In this document: piece after piece, positions 53,092-62,520 of the stretch
Layout: the number at the start of each line of letters is the position of its first letter
How positions within the stretch are numbered: position 1 is the first letter of the stretch
NCBI RefSeq assembly: GCF_027587205.1
Contig: NZ_JAPDOD010000002.1
Span: 434,001 to 498,000 of the forward strand
Direction: 5' to 3'
DNA: 64,000 bases
From: Solirubrobacter ginsenosidimutans
GTDB lineage: Bacteria; Actinomycetota; Thermoleophilia; Solirubrobacterales; Solirubrobacteraceae
Position numbers and translations under genes: made by a program
Notes under the pieces: model-generated
Databases searched by the model: none
What the model was told of the DNA's origin: nothing
Seen by the model: the letters and a program-made list of their open reading frames with translations, nothing else

Positions 53092-54632
53092 GTGCGCGAC
53101 CCTAGCCGCGCGACGAACCTGCCGGCAACGCCCCGCCCGCCTTGGTCACCCAGCGCACCGGCCAGCCACTCTGCGTCCTCGGCGGCGAGCGGCCGCAACA
53201 CCAGCGCGGCGCCGACGCCGACGAGTGTCCCCACGACGACAGCGGCGATCGACCCGAGCAGCGTCAATGCGATCCATGCTCCCAACGCGACGAGCAGCGA
53301 CAGCAGGACCGCTCGCACCAGCGGCGCGATCGGAAGCGAGACCGGACGATGCAGCGAGACGGCCAACCACAGGCACGGCACGCCCGCGACCATGATCGCC
53401 GCGCCGTTGGCGATCGCCGCGCCCACGGCATCCAGCGACGGGATCAAGAGGAACGCCAGGCCGACGTCCACGACCGTCGCGGCCAGCCCGGCGATGACGA
53501 TGAACAGCGGGCGTCCGAGCCCGTACAGGACGCCCTCGCTGACGCGCAGCATCGGCTGGAACACCAGCGGCACGAGCATCACCAGAAGCACCGGCCCGGC
53601 GTCGGCGTAGTCGGAGCCGTAGGCCAGCTCCAACAACGCCGGACCCGCCACCGCGACCCCCGCGACCAACGGCAAGGTCGCGAGCACGAGCAGCCGCATC
53701 GCGCGCCAGAAGCCGCGGCGGATGCGCTCGTCCTGGCCGGTGCCGACGAGGTTGGCGACCGCCGGCATCGCCACCGTCTCGACCGTCTCGGGCAGCTTCG
53801 AGAGCCCTGAGATGGCAGCGAAGGCGATCGAGTAGAAGGCGATCTGGGCGTCCGTGGAGTAGTGCTGCAGGATGAAGAGCTCCGACCGTCGCCAGACGAC
53901 GAAGCTGATGATCACGATCACCGAGGTCTGCCCCGCGAACGACCAGAAGCGCCTCTTGAGCTCCTCCGACGCGGGCTCGATCTCCGGCAACCGCACGACC
54001 AGCCGGCGCGCGAGCGCGGACGTCCAGACCAGGTTCGCGAAGACCGCGACCGCCTCGACCGCGAACAGCCCGCTGATGCCGCCCCCGAGCTCCAGCGCGA
54101 CGATCACGGCCGGGACCGTGAGCACGCCGGTCACGAGCCCGGGCAGCCACGCTTCGCGCCACCGCTGCGTGCCGGACAGCAAGGCCGCCGGGACCGCCTG
54201 GAGAACCGAAAGCGATGCACTCAGACCCGCCAGGATCCAGGCCGTCCGCGGCTCGCTTCCCATCGCCACGGCGACGAGCAGCACGAGCAGCACGAGCACC
54301 GCGCCGACCGCCTCCACCCGCCGCGTCGTCCGGTACAGCGACAGCGCCTGCCCGCCCTTGCGCGCCCCCAGCAGCTCGGAGATGAAGCGGCTCAACGCTC
54401 CCGGAAGGCCCGCGGTCGCCATCTGCACCAGGGCCAGCGCGACGAACGCGATGTAGCTCTGGCGCCCCATCTCATCCGGGCCGAGGTAGCGCGCCACGAC
54501 GATCGAGAGGACGAGCAGCTGCGCCTGCGGGATCACGCGGCTGAGCAACGTCCAGAGCCCGCCGCTGACGATCGCGGGCGCGTTGGTGGCGCCCAGGTCC
54601 AGCTCAGGTTCAGGCAGCGACGGCGTGCTCAT
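53088..54632 (-). CDS. polysaccharide flippase (Wzx/MOP superfamily)
   Basis: 514 residues with about 14 membrane helices. 'GLPGALSRFISELLG' and 'IAFYSIAFAAISGLSKLPE' are typical of lipid-linked oligosaccharide flippases. It should move undecaprenyl-linked repeat units across the membrane for the polymerase at 59882. Co-translated with the phosphatase gene and the upstream glycosyltransferase. Confidence 0.9.
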   Translation of the reverse strand: MSTPSLPEPELDLGATNAPAIVSGGLWTLLSRVIPQAQLLVLSIVVARYLGPDEMGRQSYIAFVALALVQMATAGLPGALSRFISELLGARKGGQALSLYRTTRRVEAVGAVLVLLVLLVAVAMGSEPRTAWILAGLSASLSVLQAVPAALLSGTQRWREAWLPGLVTGVLTVPAVIVALELGGGISGLFAVEAVAVFANLVWTSALARRLVVRLPEIEPASEELKRRFWSFAGQTSVIVIISFVVWRRSELFILQHYSTDAQIAFYSIAFAAISGLSKLPETVETVAMPAVANLVGTGQDERIRRGFWRAMRLLVLATLPLVAGVAVAGPALLELAYGSDYADAGPVLLVMLVPLVFQPMLRVSEGVLYGLGRPLFIVIAGLAATVVDVGLAFLLIPSLDAVGAAIANGAAIMVAGVPCLWLAVSLHRPVSLPIAPLVRAVLLSLLVALGAWIALTLLGSIAAVVVGTLVGVGAALVLRPLAAEDAEWLAGALGDQGGRGVAGRFVARLGSRT

Positions 54633-55770
54633 ACACCGCGAAGTAGGCGGCCGCGACCGCGTCCCAGTCGTGCCGCGCGGTCACGTACGCGCGCGCGGCG
54701 TCCGCCAACCCGGCCGGGTCGCGCAGGACGGACACGAGCGCCGCGGCGAAGTCGCCGTCGGAGTCGGCGATCCGCAGCTCCGCGCCGTCGTGGACCGCGA
54801 GGCCCTGGCACGCCAGCGGCGTCGCCACGGCCGGGGCGCCCGCGGCCATCGCCTCGAGCAGCTTGTTCTTGATCCCGGTCCCGCTCACCATCGGGCACGC
54901 GTACACGCCGGCGCCCCACAGGTACGGCCGCAGGTCGGGGACGTCCGCGATCACCGAAACCCCCGAAAGCGCCCGCAGCCGCGGGCCGGGGGAGCGGCCG
55001 ACCAGGGTCAGCGCGGCGTCGGGAAGCGACTGCCGGACGAGCGGCATGATCCGCTCGGCCAGCCGCAGCGCGGCCTGCTCGTTCGACGGCGCGTCCAGCG
55101 CGCCCGTGAACACCACCCCCGCGCGTGGCCGTCCATCCGGAGCGAAGTGCGCCGCGTCGACCCCGTTCGGGATCGTCGCGGTCCTCAGCGACGGGTCGAG
55201 CCGCGAGACCTCGTGCGCATCCTCGTCGGTCACCAGCACGACCCGCCGGTACGGGCGATACGCACGCGCCTCGAAGCGCCGCACCGCGCGCTCCTGCGAT
55301 TGCCGCCAGACGCGCTCGAGCCCGGTCGCCGATGCCACCTCGGCGTGCACGTTGCGATGCCACGCGTCGAGCGGCGCGATCACGGCGGGGAGGTCACCCA
55401 AAGCGGGTGCGATCGGCGCGAGCGTTCCCAGCATCACGTGCGCGACGTCGAACGATCGAGTCGCGAGAAACTCCGGCAGGAAGCGCAGGAACGGTGCGGA
55501 CAGCCGCCGCGCCTCGACCGGCTCCTGCAACGTCAGGGCCGCGCCCCGCAACGCCCACGCGCGGCCTCGGCCAGGCGGCGAAAGCGCCAACTCGTGCAGC
55601 TCGATCCCCGCCGGCGGCTCCCCGTCCTGGTCGGGATGGCGGAGCGCGAGCACGGTCACTTCTGCCCGCTCCGCCAGGCGCGCGCACAGTTGGGAGAGGA
55701 CCAGACGCGACCCGTTCAACGGTGCGCGCGGCGCCTCGGAGGCGCAGAGGAGGATGCGCACCGCGGCCAT
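54610..55770 (-). CDS. family 4 glycosyltransferase
   Basis: About 386 residues of GT-B fold. 'PNGVDAAHF' at the domain junction, 'YPCPMVSGTGIKNKLLEAMAAG'-type donor-binding sequence near the C-terminus. ATG 'MAAVRILLCASEAP'; a GTG at residue 4 would also be acceptable. The upstream extension of the frame is shadow. Likely adds one sugar of the exopolysaccharide repeat. Its start is nine bases from the divergent glycosyltransferase start. Confidence 0.88.
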   Translation of the reverse strand: MAAVRILLCASEAPRAPLNGSRLVLSQLCARLAERAEVTVLALRHPDQDGEPPAGIELHELALSPPGRGRAWALRGAALTLQEPVEARRLSAPFLRFLPEFLATRSFDVAHVMLGTLAPIAPALGDLPAVIAPLDAWHRNVHAEVASATGLERVWRQSQERAVRRFEARAYRPYRRVVLVTDEDAHEVSRLDPSLRTATIPNGVDAAHFAPDGRPRAGVVFTGALDAPSNEQAALRLAERIMPLVRQSLPDAALTLVGRSPGPRLRALSGVSVIADVPDLRPYLWGAGVYACPMVSGTGIKNKLLEAMAAGAPAVATPLACQGLAVHDGAELRIADSDGDFAAALVSVLRDPAGLADAARAYVTARHDWDAVAAAYFAVYEHAVAA

Positions 55771-55779
55771 GTTGGCAGC

Positions 55780-56952
55780 ATGTGCCCCTTGCGCGACCCG
55801 ATCCCGGCAGTCGTCATCTCTCCGCTGCTTCCCGAGCCGCCGGTGACCGGTGGCCAGAAGCGAACGCTCCGGTTGTTGGAGGCGATGGCCCGCGCCGGGC
55901 TGCAGCCGCGCATCCTCACCACCGACACGGGCGAGCCCGGCGCGGCCGAGCAGCTGCGGATGCGCGGATGGGCGGTCGAGATCGTCCCGGAGCACGAGCG
56001 GACGCGGCTGGATCGGCTCCGGCAGCACGCGCAACGGCTCCCGAGCCCGTTCCTGCCCGAGCTCTCCACCCGCCTCAAGACGCTCGCCGCCGACGCTGCT
56101 CTCGTCCAGTACGAACACACCCAGAGTGCGTACTACGCCGCCCCGCCGGGGGTTCCGACCGTGCTGAGCCTGCACAACGTCGACTCCGCCGCGGCGCGCA
56201 CCTCCGCCTCGGGGCGGCGCGGCGTGAGCTGGCTGCGGGAGCGCAACCGGGCCGCCGCGCTGCGGACGGTCGAGCGTCGCGTCCTCCCGCACGCCGACCG
56301 CGTGCTGTGCGTGTCCGAGGACGACGCGACCGCGGTCACCCGCGCCGGCGGCCACGCGCTGCTCGCCCCCAACGGCGTCGACGACGAGTTCTTCTCCGTC
56401 AACTGTCCCGGCGACGACGATCGCGTGCTGTTCTTCGGGCACTTCGGCTACGAGGCGAACCGGCGTGGGATCGAGCGCTTCCTCGCCGAGGGCTGGCCGG
56501 AGGTCCTGCGGGCGCGACCCCAGGCGCGGCTCGCGCTCGCGGGGGGAGGGATGGACGGCTCGCTGCCTCGTGTCGACGGCGTCGACATCCTCGGCCGCGT
56601 CGCCGATCTCCCCGCCGTCGTGGGTGCGGCGCGCGCGGTGGTCGTCCCGATCTGGGAGGGCGGGGGAACGCGGTTGAAGGTGCTCGAGGGCCTGGCGGCC
56701 GCGCGCGCGGTCGTGTCGACGCCGCTGGGTGCGTCGGGCGTCGGGTTCGAGCACGGGCGGCACGGGCTCCTGGCCGAGTCGCCGCTCGCGCTCGCGCACG
56801 CACTCGCGAGTGTGTTGGCCGATTCGGGCCAAGCCTCGACCTTGGGTCGAGAGGGTCGGATTCTGGCGGAACGATTCCGGTGGAAAGAGGCGCTTTCCGC
56901 CGCTTCGGCGTTCTACTCGGAAGTGATGGGTCGCGCCCGGTTCGCTGTCTGA
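55780..56952 (+). CDS. family 4 glycosyltransferase
   Basis: 390 residues with GT-B fold: 'PEPPVTGGQKRTLRLL' at the N-terminus, 'PNGVDDEFF', 'VVPIWEGGGTRLKVLEGLAAARAVVST' donor site. Divergent from the GT at 54610 and followed by the riboswitch and glycoside hydrolase in the same direction. Sugar specificity unknown. Confidence 0.88.
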   Translation: MCPLRDPIPAVVISPLLPEPPVTGGQKRTLRLLEAMARAGLQPRILTTDTGEPGAAEQLRMRGWAVEIVPEHERTRLDRLRQHAQRLPSPFLPELSTRLKTLAADAALVQYEHTQSAYYAAPPGVPTVLSLHNVDSAAARTSASGRRGVSWLRERNRAAALRTVERRVLPHADRVLCVSEDDATAVTRAGGHALLAPNGVDDEFFSVNCPGDDDRVLFFGHFGYEANRRGIERFLAEGWPEVLRARPQARLALAGGGMDGSLPRVDGVDILGRVADLPAVVGAARAVVVPIWEGGGTRLKVLEGLAAARAVVSTPLGASGVGFEHGRHGLLAESPLALAHALASVLADSGQASTLGREGRILAERFRWKEALSAASAFYSEVMGRARFAV

Positions 56953-57003
56953 CTGCGGTTTCATCGGACGACGGTCGATGACCTAGATAGGGCACCATTC
57001 CCA

Positions 57004-57086
57004 TACGACAAACGGCAAACCCGCCGCAAGGCGGGGACGCAAAGCCACGGGACCCTCAGGTCAAGGGTCAGCCGGGCTACCGAAAG
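57004..57086 (+). promoter_or_regulatory. cyclic-di-GMP class I riboswitch (GEMM-I)
   Basis: The aptamer core is easily read: GGCAAACC, a stem closed by a GCAA tetraloop, GGACGCAAAGCC, a short third hairpin (GACCC/GGGTC) and GCCGGGCTACCG at the end. It ends 12 bases before the GTG of the glycoside hydrolase gene. The AAAGGGG ribosome site (57083-57089) overlaps or adjoins the 3' side of the aptamer, which suggests translational control. No terminator-like U tract is present. Confidence 0.9.
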
Positions 57087-57097
57087 GGGCACCTCTG

Positions 57098-58855
57098 GTG
57101 AACATCACGACGAAGGTCATCGCTGCCGTTCTGGCCGCACTGGTCGCCGTGCCTTCAACGGCGCAGGCCGCCGGCGTGGTCGGGCACCTGCGGGTGGCGA
57201 TCGACTCCAACGCGGCGAACGCGGCCTACACGCCGGCGCGCGACGACGTGGTGATCCTCCAGCAGTACCAGGCCTCGCGGGTGCCGCAGCTCAAGGCGGC
57301 CAACCCGAACCTCAAGGTCCTGATGTACAAGAACCTCTCGGGGATGACGGAGCGCACGTCGTCCGGGTTCGTCTCCGGCGGCGTCGCCACGCAGGACGCC
57401 GCCGCGCACCCCGAGTGGTTCCTGCTCAACACCAGCGGCCAGCGCTTCACGTCGCAGTACTTCAACTGGGTGTGGATCGCGGACGTCGGCAGCGCCTCCT
57501 ACCAGCAGCAGTGGGCCGACAACGTGCTCGGCGAGATCGCCGCCGGCGGGTGGGACGGCGTCTTCATGGACGACACCAACCCGACGATGTCGTGGCACTA
57601 CGACGTCAGCAAGATCGCCAAGTACCCGACCGACGCGGCGTGGCAGGCGGCCACGCGCTCGGCGCTGGTCTCGATCGGCGCGCGCTTCCGCGCCGCGGGC
57701 AAGCTGGTGATTCCGAACTTCTCCAACCAGAAGTCCTTCCCGACCGTCATCAAGGACTGGATGGGGCTCGTCGACGGCGGCATGAACGAGCAGTTCCTCA
57801 AGTGGGGGACGACGACCACCGGCCCCGAGTCCTATGACCCGCCGGACTACTGGGAGCTGCAGCTCAAGCAGATGAAGGAGGCCGAGGCCGCGGGCAAGTA
57901 CTACCTCGGCATCACGCCCTCTACGGCGACCGACCGCGCGGCCGCCCGCTACGGCTTCGCGACGATGCTGCTCGCCGGTGGCGGGAAGCTGCAGTTCACG
58001 CTGCACGACGACTACACCAACGAGCGCTGGTTCGAGGAGTACGACTACACGATCGGCACGCCCACCGCGGCCGAGATCAAGGACGCGAGCGGCGTCCACC
58101 ACCGTGCCTTCTCCAACGGGCTCGTCTACGTCAATCCGACGGCGAGCGCGGTCCGCGTCGACTTCGGTGGCGCCTACACGGGCTCCGGCCTCTCGAACGC
58201 GACGTCCGCGACGCTGCAACCACGAAGCGGCCTGGTGCTCGCCAAGGCAGGTGATGGCGCGCCCTTTCAGACCCTCGCGCCGGGTACGGACGACCCGACG
58301 CAAGGTGGTAGCGGTGACGGCCCGCAAGAAGGCACGCCCACACCGACTCCAACGGCATCACCCAGCCCGACACCGACGGTGACGCCGGCGCCGACGGCTA
58401 CCCCGAGCCCGACCGCGGCCCCGACGCCGAGCCCGACCGCGACGCCCACGCCGACCGCGATTCCGACGCCGACGCCGACGCCGACTCCGACGCCGACCGC
58501 AGTACCGACGCCGTCGCCGACTGCGACGCCGAGCCCGACCCCGACGTCGACCCCGACGCCGGGTCCGACGCGCATCGCGGTTCCGACCCCCGCCCCGAAG
58601 GCGCGGCCGACGCCGCCCCCGGCGCCCACCGTCGTGCGCGTCAAGTGCCCCAAGACCCGGCCGTGCCGCGGCATCGTCGAGCTGCGCAGCGGCACGACCG
58701 TCGTCGCCAGCAAGATGGTCACGGTGCCTGCCGGGCGCACGGTGAAGGTGCGATTGACGGCGCCCGTGCTGGCCACGACCTCGCGGCGGAGCACGCCAGC
58801 GCGGCGCGTGCGGGTGCGGACGACCGGCTCGCTCAGCGCGACGCTCGGCGACTGA
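57098..58855 (+). CDS. secreted putative glycoside hydrolase (GHL15-like TIM barrel)
   Basis: 585 residues. Signal peptide at 1-25, then a TIM-barrel domain to about 385 with 'HPEWFLLN', '[12 protein letters not shown]' (candidate catalytic acid region) and '[10 protein letters not shown]'. A Pro-Thr/Pro-Ser linker (about 410-490) connects to a C-terminal module like those in the proteins at 26282 and 28307. Start is the GTG after the riboswitch. It resembles the hypothetical glycosyl hydrolase family GHL15, by recall. Probably trims or modifies the exopolysaccharide made by this locus. Confidence 0.82.
   Translation: MNITTKVIAAVLAALVAVPSTAQAAGVVGHLRVAIDSNAANAAYTPARDDVVILQQYQASRVPQLKAANPNLKVLMYKNLSGMTERTSSGFVSGGVATQDAAAHPEWFLLNTSGQRFTSQYFNWVWIADVGSASYQQQWADNVLGEIAAGGWDGVFMDDTNPTMSWHYDVSKIAKYPTDAAWQAATRSALVSIGARFRAAGKLVIPNFSNQKSFPTVIKDWMGLVDGGMNEQFLKWGTTTTGPESYDPPDYWELQLKQMKEAEAAGKYYLGITPSTATDRAAARYGFATMLLAGGGKLQFTLHDDYTNERWFEEYDYTIGTPTAAEIKDASGVHHRAFSNGLVYVNPTASAVRVDFGGAYTGSGLSNATSATLQPRSGLVLAKAGDGAPFQTLAPGTDDPTQGGSGDGPQEGTPTPTPTASPSPTPTVTPAPTATPSPTAAPTPSPTATPTPTAIPTPTPTPTPTPTAVPTPSPTATPSPTPTSTPTPGPTRIAVPTPAPKARPTPPPAPTVVRVKCPKTRPCRGIVELRSGTTVVASKMVTVPAGRTVKVRLTAPVLATTSRRSTPARRVRVRTTGSLSATLGD
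58336..58575 (+). repeat. coding tandem Pro-Thr/Pro-Ser linker
   Basis: About 80 codons of alternating proline with threonine, serine or alanine. It is a typical flexible linker in secreted hydrolases; the DNA is correspondingly a degenerate CCGACG-type repeat prone to length change. Confidence 0.85.
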
Positions 58856-59885
58856 GCGCGCCGGCGTAGAGCTCGAGCATCCGCTCCGCGGTCCTGACCG
58901 CGGAGCGTTCGTGGGCGGCTTCCCGCCCGGCTCGCGCGCGCTGACCCGCCAGCACCGGGTCGGCGAGGAGCTCAGCGATGGCTGCGGCCAGCGCGACCGG
59001 GTCGCGCGGCGCGACGAGCGTCGCCGTTCCCGGCGCCGCGTACTCGGGAATCCCGCCCACGCGGCTGGCGACGACCGGAATGCCGGCCGCCAGCGCCTCG
59101 AGCATCGCCAGCGGGCTGTTCTCCATGAGCGACGGCAGGACGAAGATCGAAAGCTGCCTGAGCGCCTGCGCGCCGGGGACGTAGCCCGCGAACTCGATCG
59201 GCAGGCCCGCCGCGCGCGCCCGCAACTCCGCCTCCTGCGAGCCGGTCCCGAAGATCACGAAGCGCGTGTCCGGCAGCCGCCGCGCCGCCTCGATCAGGTA
59301 CTCGAGACCCTTCACGGGCTCGAGCAGAGCGATCGTGCCGACGCGGTCGCCGCGGGGGAGCGCCGCGTCCGGCACGTCGACGCCGTTCGGAACGACGACG
59401 AGCTCGCCGACGTCGTAGCCGACCCGCTCGGCCAGCAACTGCGCCATCGCGTGCGAGGGCGTGACGAGGACGTCCGTGAACCGCCGCAGCCCGCGGTCGA
59501 GGCCGCGGTAGGCGACGCGCGCCTTGAGGGACGGCGCCGCGTCGGTGAGGAACGGCTCGGGAAGGCCATGGAGCGTGTGGACGCGCAGCGGGCCGCCCAC
59601 GCGCGGCACCACCCGCACCCACAGGCCACTTCGCCGGTCGTGGGTGTGGATCACGTCCACACCCGCCAGGAACCGGTGGACGCGCACCGCGCCGACCGGG
59701 TCGAACGGGCGCTCCAGCGGCAGCACCGCCACCCGCGCACCCACCGCCGCGAACCGCGACGCCGCACGCTCGTCCACCGCCACCGCGCGCACGTCCACGC
59801 CCAAGCCGACCAGATCGCGCGCGAGCAGCACGGCGTGCTCGAGCGGTCCCCCGCGGGGGATCGACGTGACGAGCCCGACCCTCAC
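58833..59885 (-). CDS. family 4 glycosyltransferase
   Basis: About 350 residues, GT-B: '[10 protein letters not shown]', 'VPNGVDVPD', '[25 protein letters not shown]'. GTG start at 59885 overlaps the polymerase gene stop by four bases. The last gene of the four-gene minus-strand operon and convergent, with overlap, to the hydrolase gene. Confidence 0.88.
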   Translation of the reverse strand: MRVGLVTSIPRGGPLEHAVLLARDLVGLGVDVRAVAVDERAASRFAAVGARVAVLPLERPFDPVGAVRVHRFLAGVDVIHTHDRRSGLWVRVVPRVGGPLRVHTLHGLPEPFLTDAAPSLKARVAYRGLDRGLRRFTDVLVTPSHAMAQLLAERVGYDVGELVVVPNGVDVPDAALPRGDRVGTIALLEPVKGLEYLIEAARRLPDTRFVIFGTGSQEAELRARAAGLPIEFAGYVPGAQALRQLSIFVLPSLMENSPLAMLEALAAGIPVVASRVGGIPEYAAPGTATLVAPRDPVALAAAIAELLADPVLAGQRARAGREAAHERSAVRTAERMLELYAGALSRRASR

Positions 59886-61210
59886 GCGTCGCCGGAGGCG
59901 GCGGGCGGCGGTATCGCGAGTACCGCCGCGAGGCCGCCGAGCAGCCACAGCGGCACCGACGTCTGCACCGACAGGAAGTTCGCCGACACGATCGCCACGA
60001 CGAGCGACGCCTGGACCGCGGCCGTGAGTCGCAGGCCGTCGGCGTCTTCGGCCACCTCGAATTGTCTTCGCGCCCGTACCGTCAGTGCCCACGACCCGCC
60101 GACGAACGCCAGGAAGGCCAGCAGCGTCGGGATCCCGCCCTCCGCCAGCACCTCGAGATAGGCGTTGTGCACGACCGGGTCGTCGAGGTTGAGGGGATCG
60201 TTGCGGACGTAGTTGCGCGCCTCGACGCCGAAGCGGCCGGGCCCGACGCCGAGCAGCGGATGGTCCGCCGCCATCGACGCCGCCGCCCGCCAGTACTGCT
60301 TGCGCGACTCGACGTTCGCCGTCGCGACCTTGCTCTTGGCCGCCAGGCGCTCGTCGATCAACGGCCGCCAGAGCGTGAAGGCCAGCAGCACGACGCCGGC
60401 GACGACGAACAGGCCGGCAAGGACGCCGCCGACCCGCGTGCGCCGCGTCGCCACCGCCCACAGCACGACCGCGGCCAGGCCGACCAGCGCGCCGCGCGAG
60501 AGCGTCCCCAGCAGGGCGAGGATCAGGACGCCGGAGGAGATCACCCACCAGGTCCGCCAGCGCCGGTCGCGCAACGTCAAGTAGACCGCGAACGGCAGCA
60601 CGGAGGCGAGCAGATAGGCGAAGTCGTTGGCCTCGCCGATCGGCCCGCTCACACGGTCGACGTCGCCCTTGATCAGCAGCACGACGCCGTAGAGCGCCGC
60701 GGCCGTCGAGGAGATCACGAGGACGCGCAGCAGCGTGACCATCTGCGCCCGCGACCGGATCAGCTGCACGACGAGGAACGAGAACGCCGCGAACAGGAGG
60801 TAGCGCAGGGTCTTGTTCAGCCCTGACGCGACGTCGCCCGAGGCCATCAGCGACAGCAGCACGAGCATCGTGAAGATCACCAGCGACGGCAGCGTCGGCG
60901 GCAGTCGGACGTCCTCGTCGCGCGTCAGCGAGCGCAGGAAGTAACCGACCAGCAGCAGCGCGCCGATCAGCTTGATCATCGAGACCGTCTCGGTGGGGAT
61001 GCCGAGCATGTCGTCCCAGGGGAACGCGGCCACCATCAACAGCAGCAACGCGCCCGCGTTGAAGACGACGAACCCGAGGACGATCAGGACCGCCGCCGCG
61101 GCGATGGCGAACAGCGGCGCGAACGCGGTCGGAACGGCGACCGCCACCGCGATCAGGACAATCAGCGGCCACTCACCGACGCGGATGCCGACCCGCGCCC
61201 CGCCCATCAC
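59882..61210 (-). CDS. O-antigen ligase/Wzy-like polysaccharide polymerase
   Basis: 442 residues with about 12 membrane helices and the Wzy_C-type external loop containing 'HPLLGVGPGRFGVEARNYV' and 'VHNAYLEVLAEGGIP' (Wzy/WaaL signature). It should polymerise repeat units exported by the flippase. ATG overlaps the kinase gene stop. Confidence 0.88.
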   Translation of the reverse strand: MMGGARVGIRVGEWPLIVLIAVAVAVPTAFAPLFAIAAAAVLIVLGFVVFNAGALLLLMVAAFPWDDMLGIPTETVSMIKLIGALLLVGYFLRSLTRDEDVRLPPTLPSLVIFTMLVLLSLMASGDVASGLNKTLRYLLFAAFSFLVVQLIRSRAQMVTLLRVLVISSTAAALYGVVLLIKGDVDRVSGPIGEANDFAYLLASVLPFAVYLTLRDRRWRTWWVISSGVLILALLGTLSRGALVGLAAVVLWAVATRRTRVGGVLAGLFVVAGVVLLAFTLWRPLIDERLAAKSKVATANVESRKQYWRAAASMAADHPLLGVGPGRFGVEARNYVRNDPLNLDDPVVHNAYLEVLAEGGIPTLLAFLAFVGGSWALTVRARRQFEVAEDADGLRLTAAVQASLVVAIVSANFLSVQTSVPLWLLGGLAAVLAIPPPAASGDA

Positions 61211-62517
61211 ACAGCTGCGCCCTCAGGGCTGGTGTAGTAGTAGCCGCCGGTCGCCTCGAGGTCCTGACCGGACTGGTTGAGGATCATGCCGAGCAGGTTC
61301 GCGTGCACGAACGAGAGGCGCTCGATCGCCGTCTGCAGCGCGACGGGCTTGGCCGAGCCGGCGCTCACGACGACCAGCACGCCGTCGCAGTGCGGGGCGA
61401 TCAGCCGGGCGTCGGAGACGGGCAGCACCGGCGGCGTGTCGATCAGGATCAGCGCGTCGAGGTCCCGCAGGCGCTCGACCAGCGGCGCGAAGCGCACGTG
61501 CAGCATCTCCGTCGGGTCCGGCGGCAGCGGCCCGCTCGGGATCACCCACAGGTTCGGGAAGCCGGACGGCTTCAGGTTGATCTGCGGGTTGCGGACCGAG
61601 AGCAGGTTCGAAAGGCCGGTCGAGTTGTCGACGCCGAAGATCTTGTGCTGCATCGGGCGGCGCAGGTCGGCGTCGACGATCACGCAGTCGATCCCGATCT
61701 GCGCGAGCGCGGCGCCGAGGTTGGCGGTGACGGTCGACTTGCCCTGGGCGGGATCGGGGCTCGTGATCTCGATCACCCGCTTCTCCTCGGCGAGGAACTG
61801 CACGTTGGTGCGCAGCGCGCGGTAGGCCTCCTGCAGGCCCGTCATGCGCTCCTGGTTCCAGACCAGCGAGGCGGGCACGCGCTGCAGCGCGCGCTGGCGC
61901 GGGAGCCGGCCGACGACGGGCCGGTCGGTGAGATCGTTGAGGTCCTGCGGCGTCTCGATCCGGCGCCGTACCCGCTCCATCACGAGCGCGTAGGAGATGC
62001 CGGCGAGCAGGCCGAGGAGGATGCCGATCGCCACGATCAGCGGCGGGCGCGGCTGGATGGGCGTCGTGGGGGCGGTCGCCGGGTCGATCGTCGACACGCT
62101 GATCAGCGGGTTGTCGCGGATCGAGTCCGAGAAGGCCTGGGCAGCCGCACGGGCGGTGTCCGCGGCGTCGTTGGGCAACTCGGCCGAGCCGGAGATCCGC
62201 AGGATGCCGGTGCCCCCGACGGTCGAGGTGCTGATGTCACCGGGGAGCGGACGCCCGAGGATCTGCTGCGCGCGCGAGCGGTTGACGCTCGACTTCGCGG
62301 TCTCGGCGTACGTGCTCAGCAGCGCGGTGAGGTCGGTGGCGCTGATCAGCCCCGTCTTGGTGTCGATCTTCGGCGTCAGCGCGAGCGTCGTCGTCGCCTC
62401 GTACTTGGGCGGCGTGACGAGGGCCAGGGCGGCGCTGAAGGCGACCGTGAGCATGACGACGGCGATGACGCCGAATCGCCGCTTGCTCAGGATCGCGAGG
62501 AGCTCGGTGAGCTGCAC
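61207..62517 (-). CDS. Wzz-type chain-length determinant fused to BY-kinase
   Basis: 436 residues. Wzz domain with two membrane helices (about 18-35 and 168-187), then a CpsD/CapB-type kinase with Walker A 'SPDPAQGKSTVTANLG', Walker A' 'VIVDADLRRP' and 'LILIDTPPVLPVSD'. The C-terminus has the tyrosine cluster 'GGYYYTSP' for autophosphorylation. It regulates chain length and is the probable substrate of the CpsB-type phosphatase at 52336. Confidence 0.93.
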   Translation of the reverse strand: MQLTELLAILSKRRFGVIAVVMLTVAFSAALALVTPPKYEATTTLALTPKIDTKTGLISATDLTALLSTYAETAKSSVNRSRAQQILGRPLPGDISTSTVGGTGILRISGSAELPNDAADTARAAAQAFSDSIRDNPLISVSTIDPATAPTTPIQPRPPLIVAIGILLGLLAGISYALVMERVRRRIETPQDLNDLTDRPVVGRLPRQRALQRVPASLVWNQERMTGLQEAYRALRTNVQFLAEEKRVIEITSPDPAQGKSTVTANLGAALAQIGIDCVIVDADLRRPMQHKIFGVDNSTGLSNLLSVRNPQINLKPSGFPNLWVIPSGPLPPDPTEMLHVRFAPLVERLRDLDALILIDTPPVLPVSDARLIAPHCDGVLVVVSAGSAKPVALQTAIERLSFVHANLLGMILNQSGQDLEATGGYYYTSPEGAAV

Positions 62518-62520
62518 GTT

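Noticed and set aside
58336..58575. CRISPR-like or minisatellite array
   Set aside because: The repeats are short, degenerate and in frame with a secreted protein; they encode a Pro-Thr linker.
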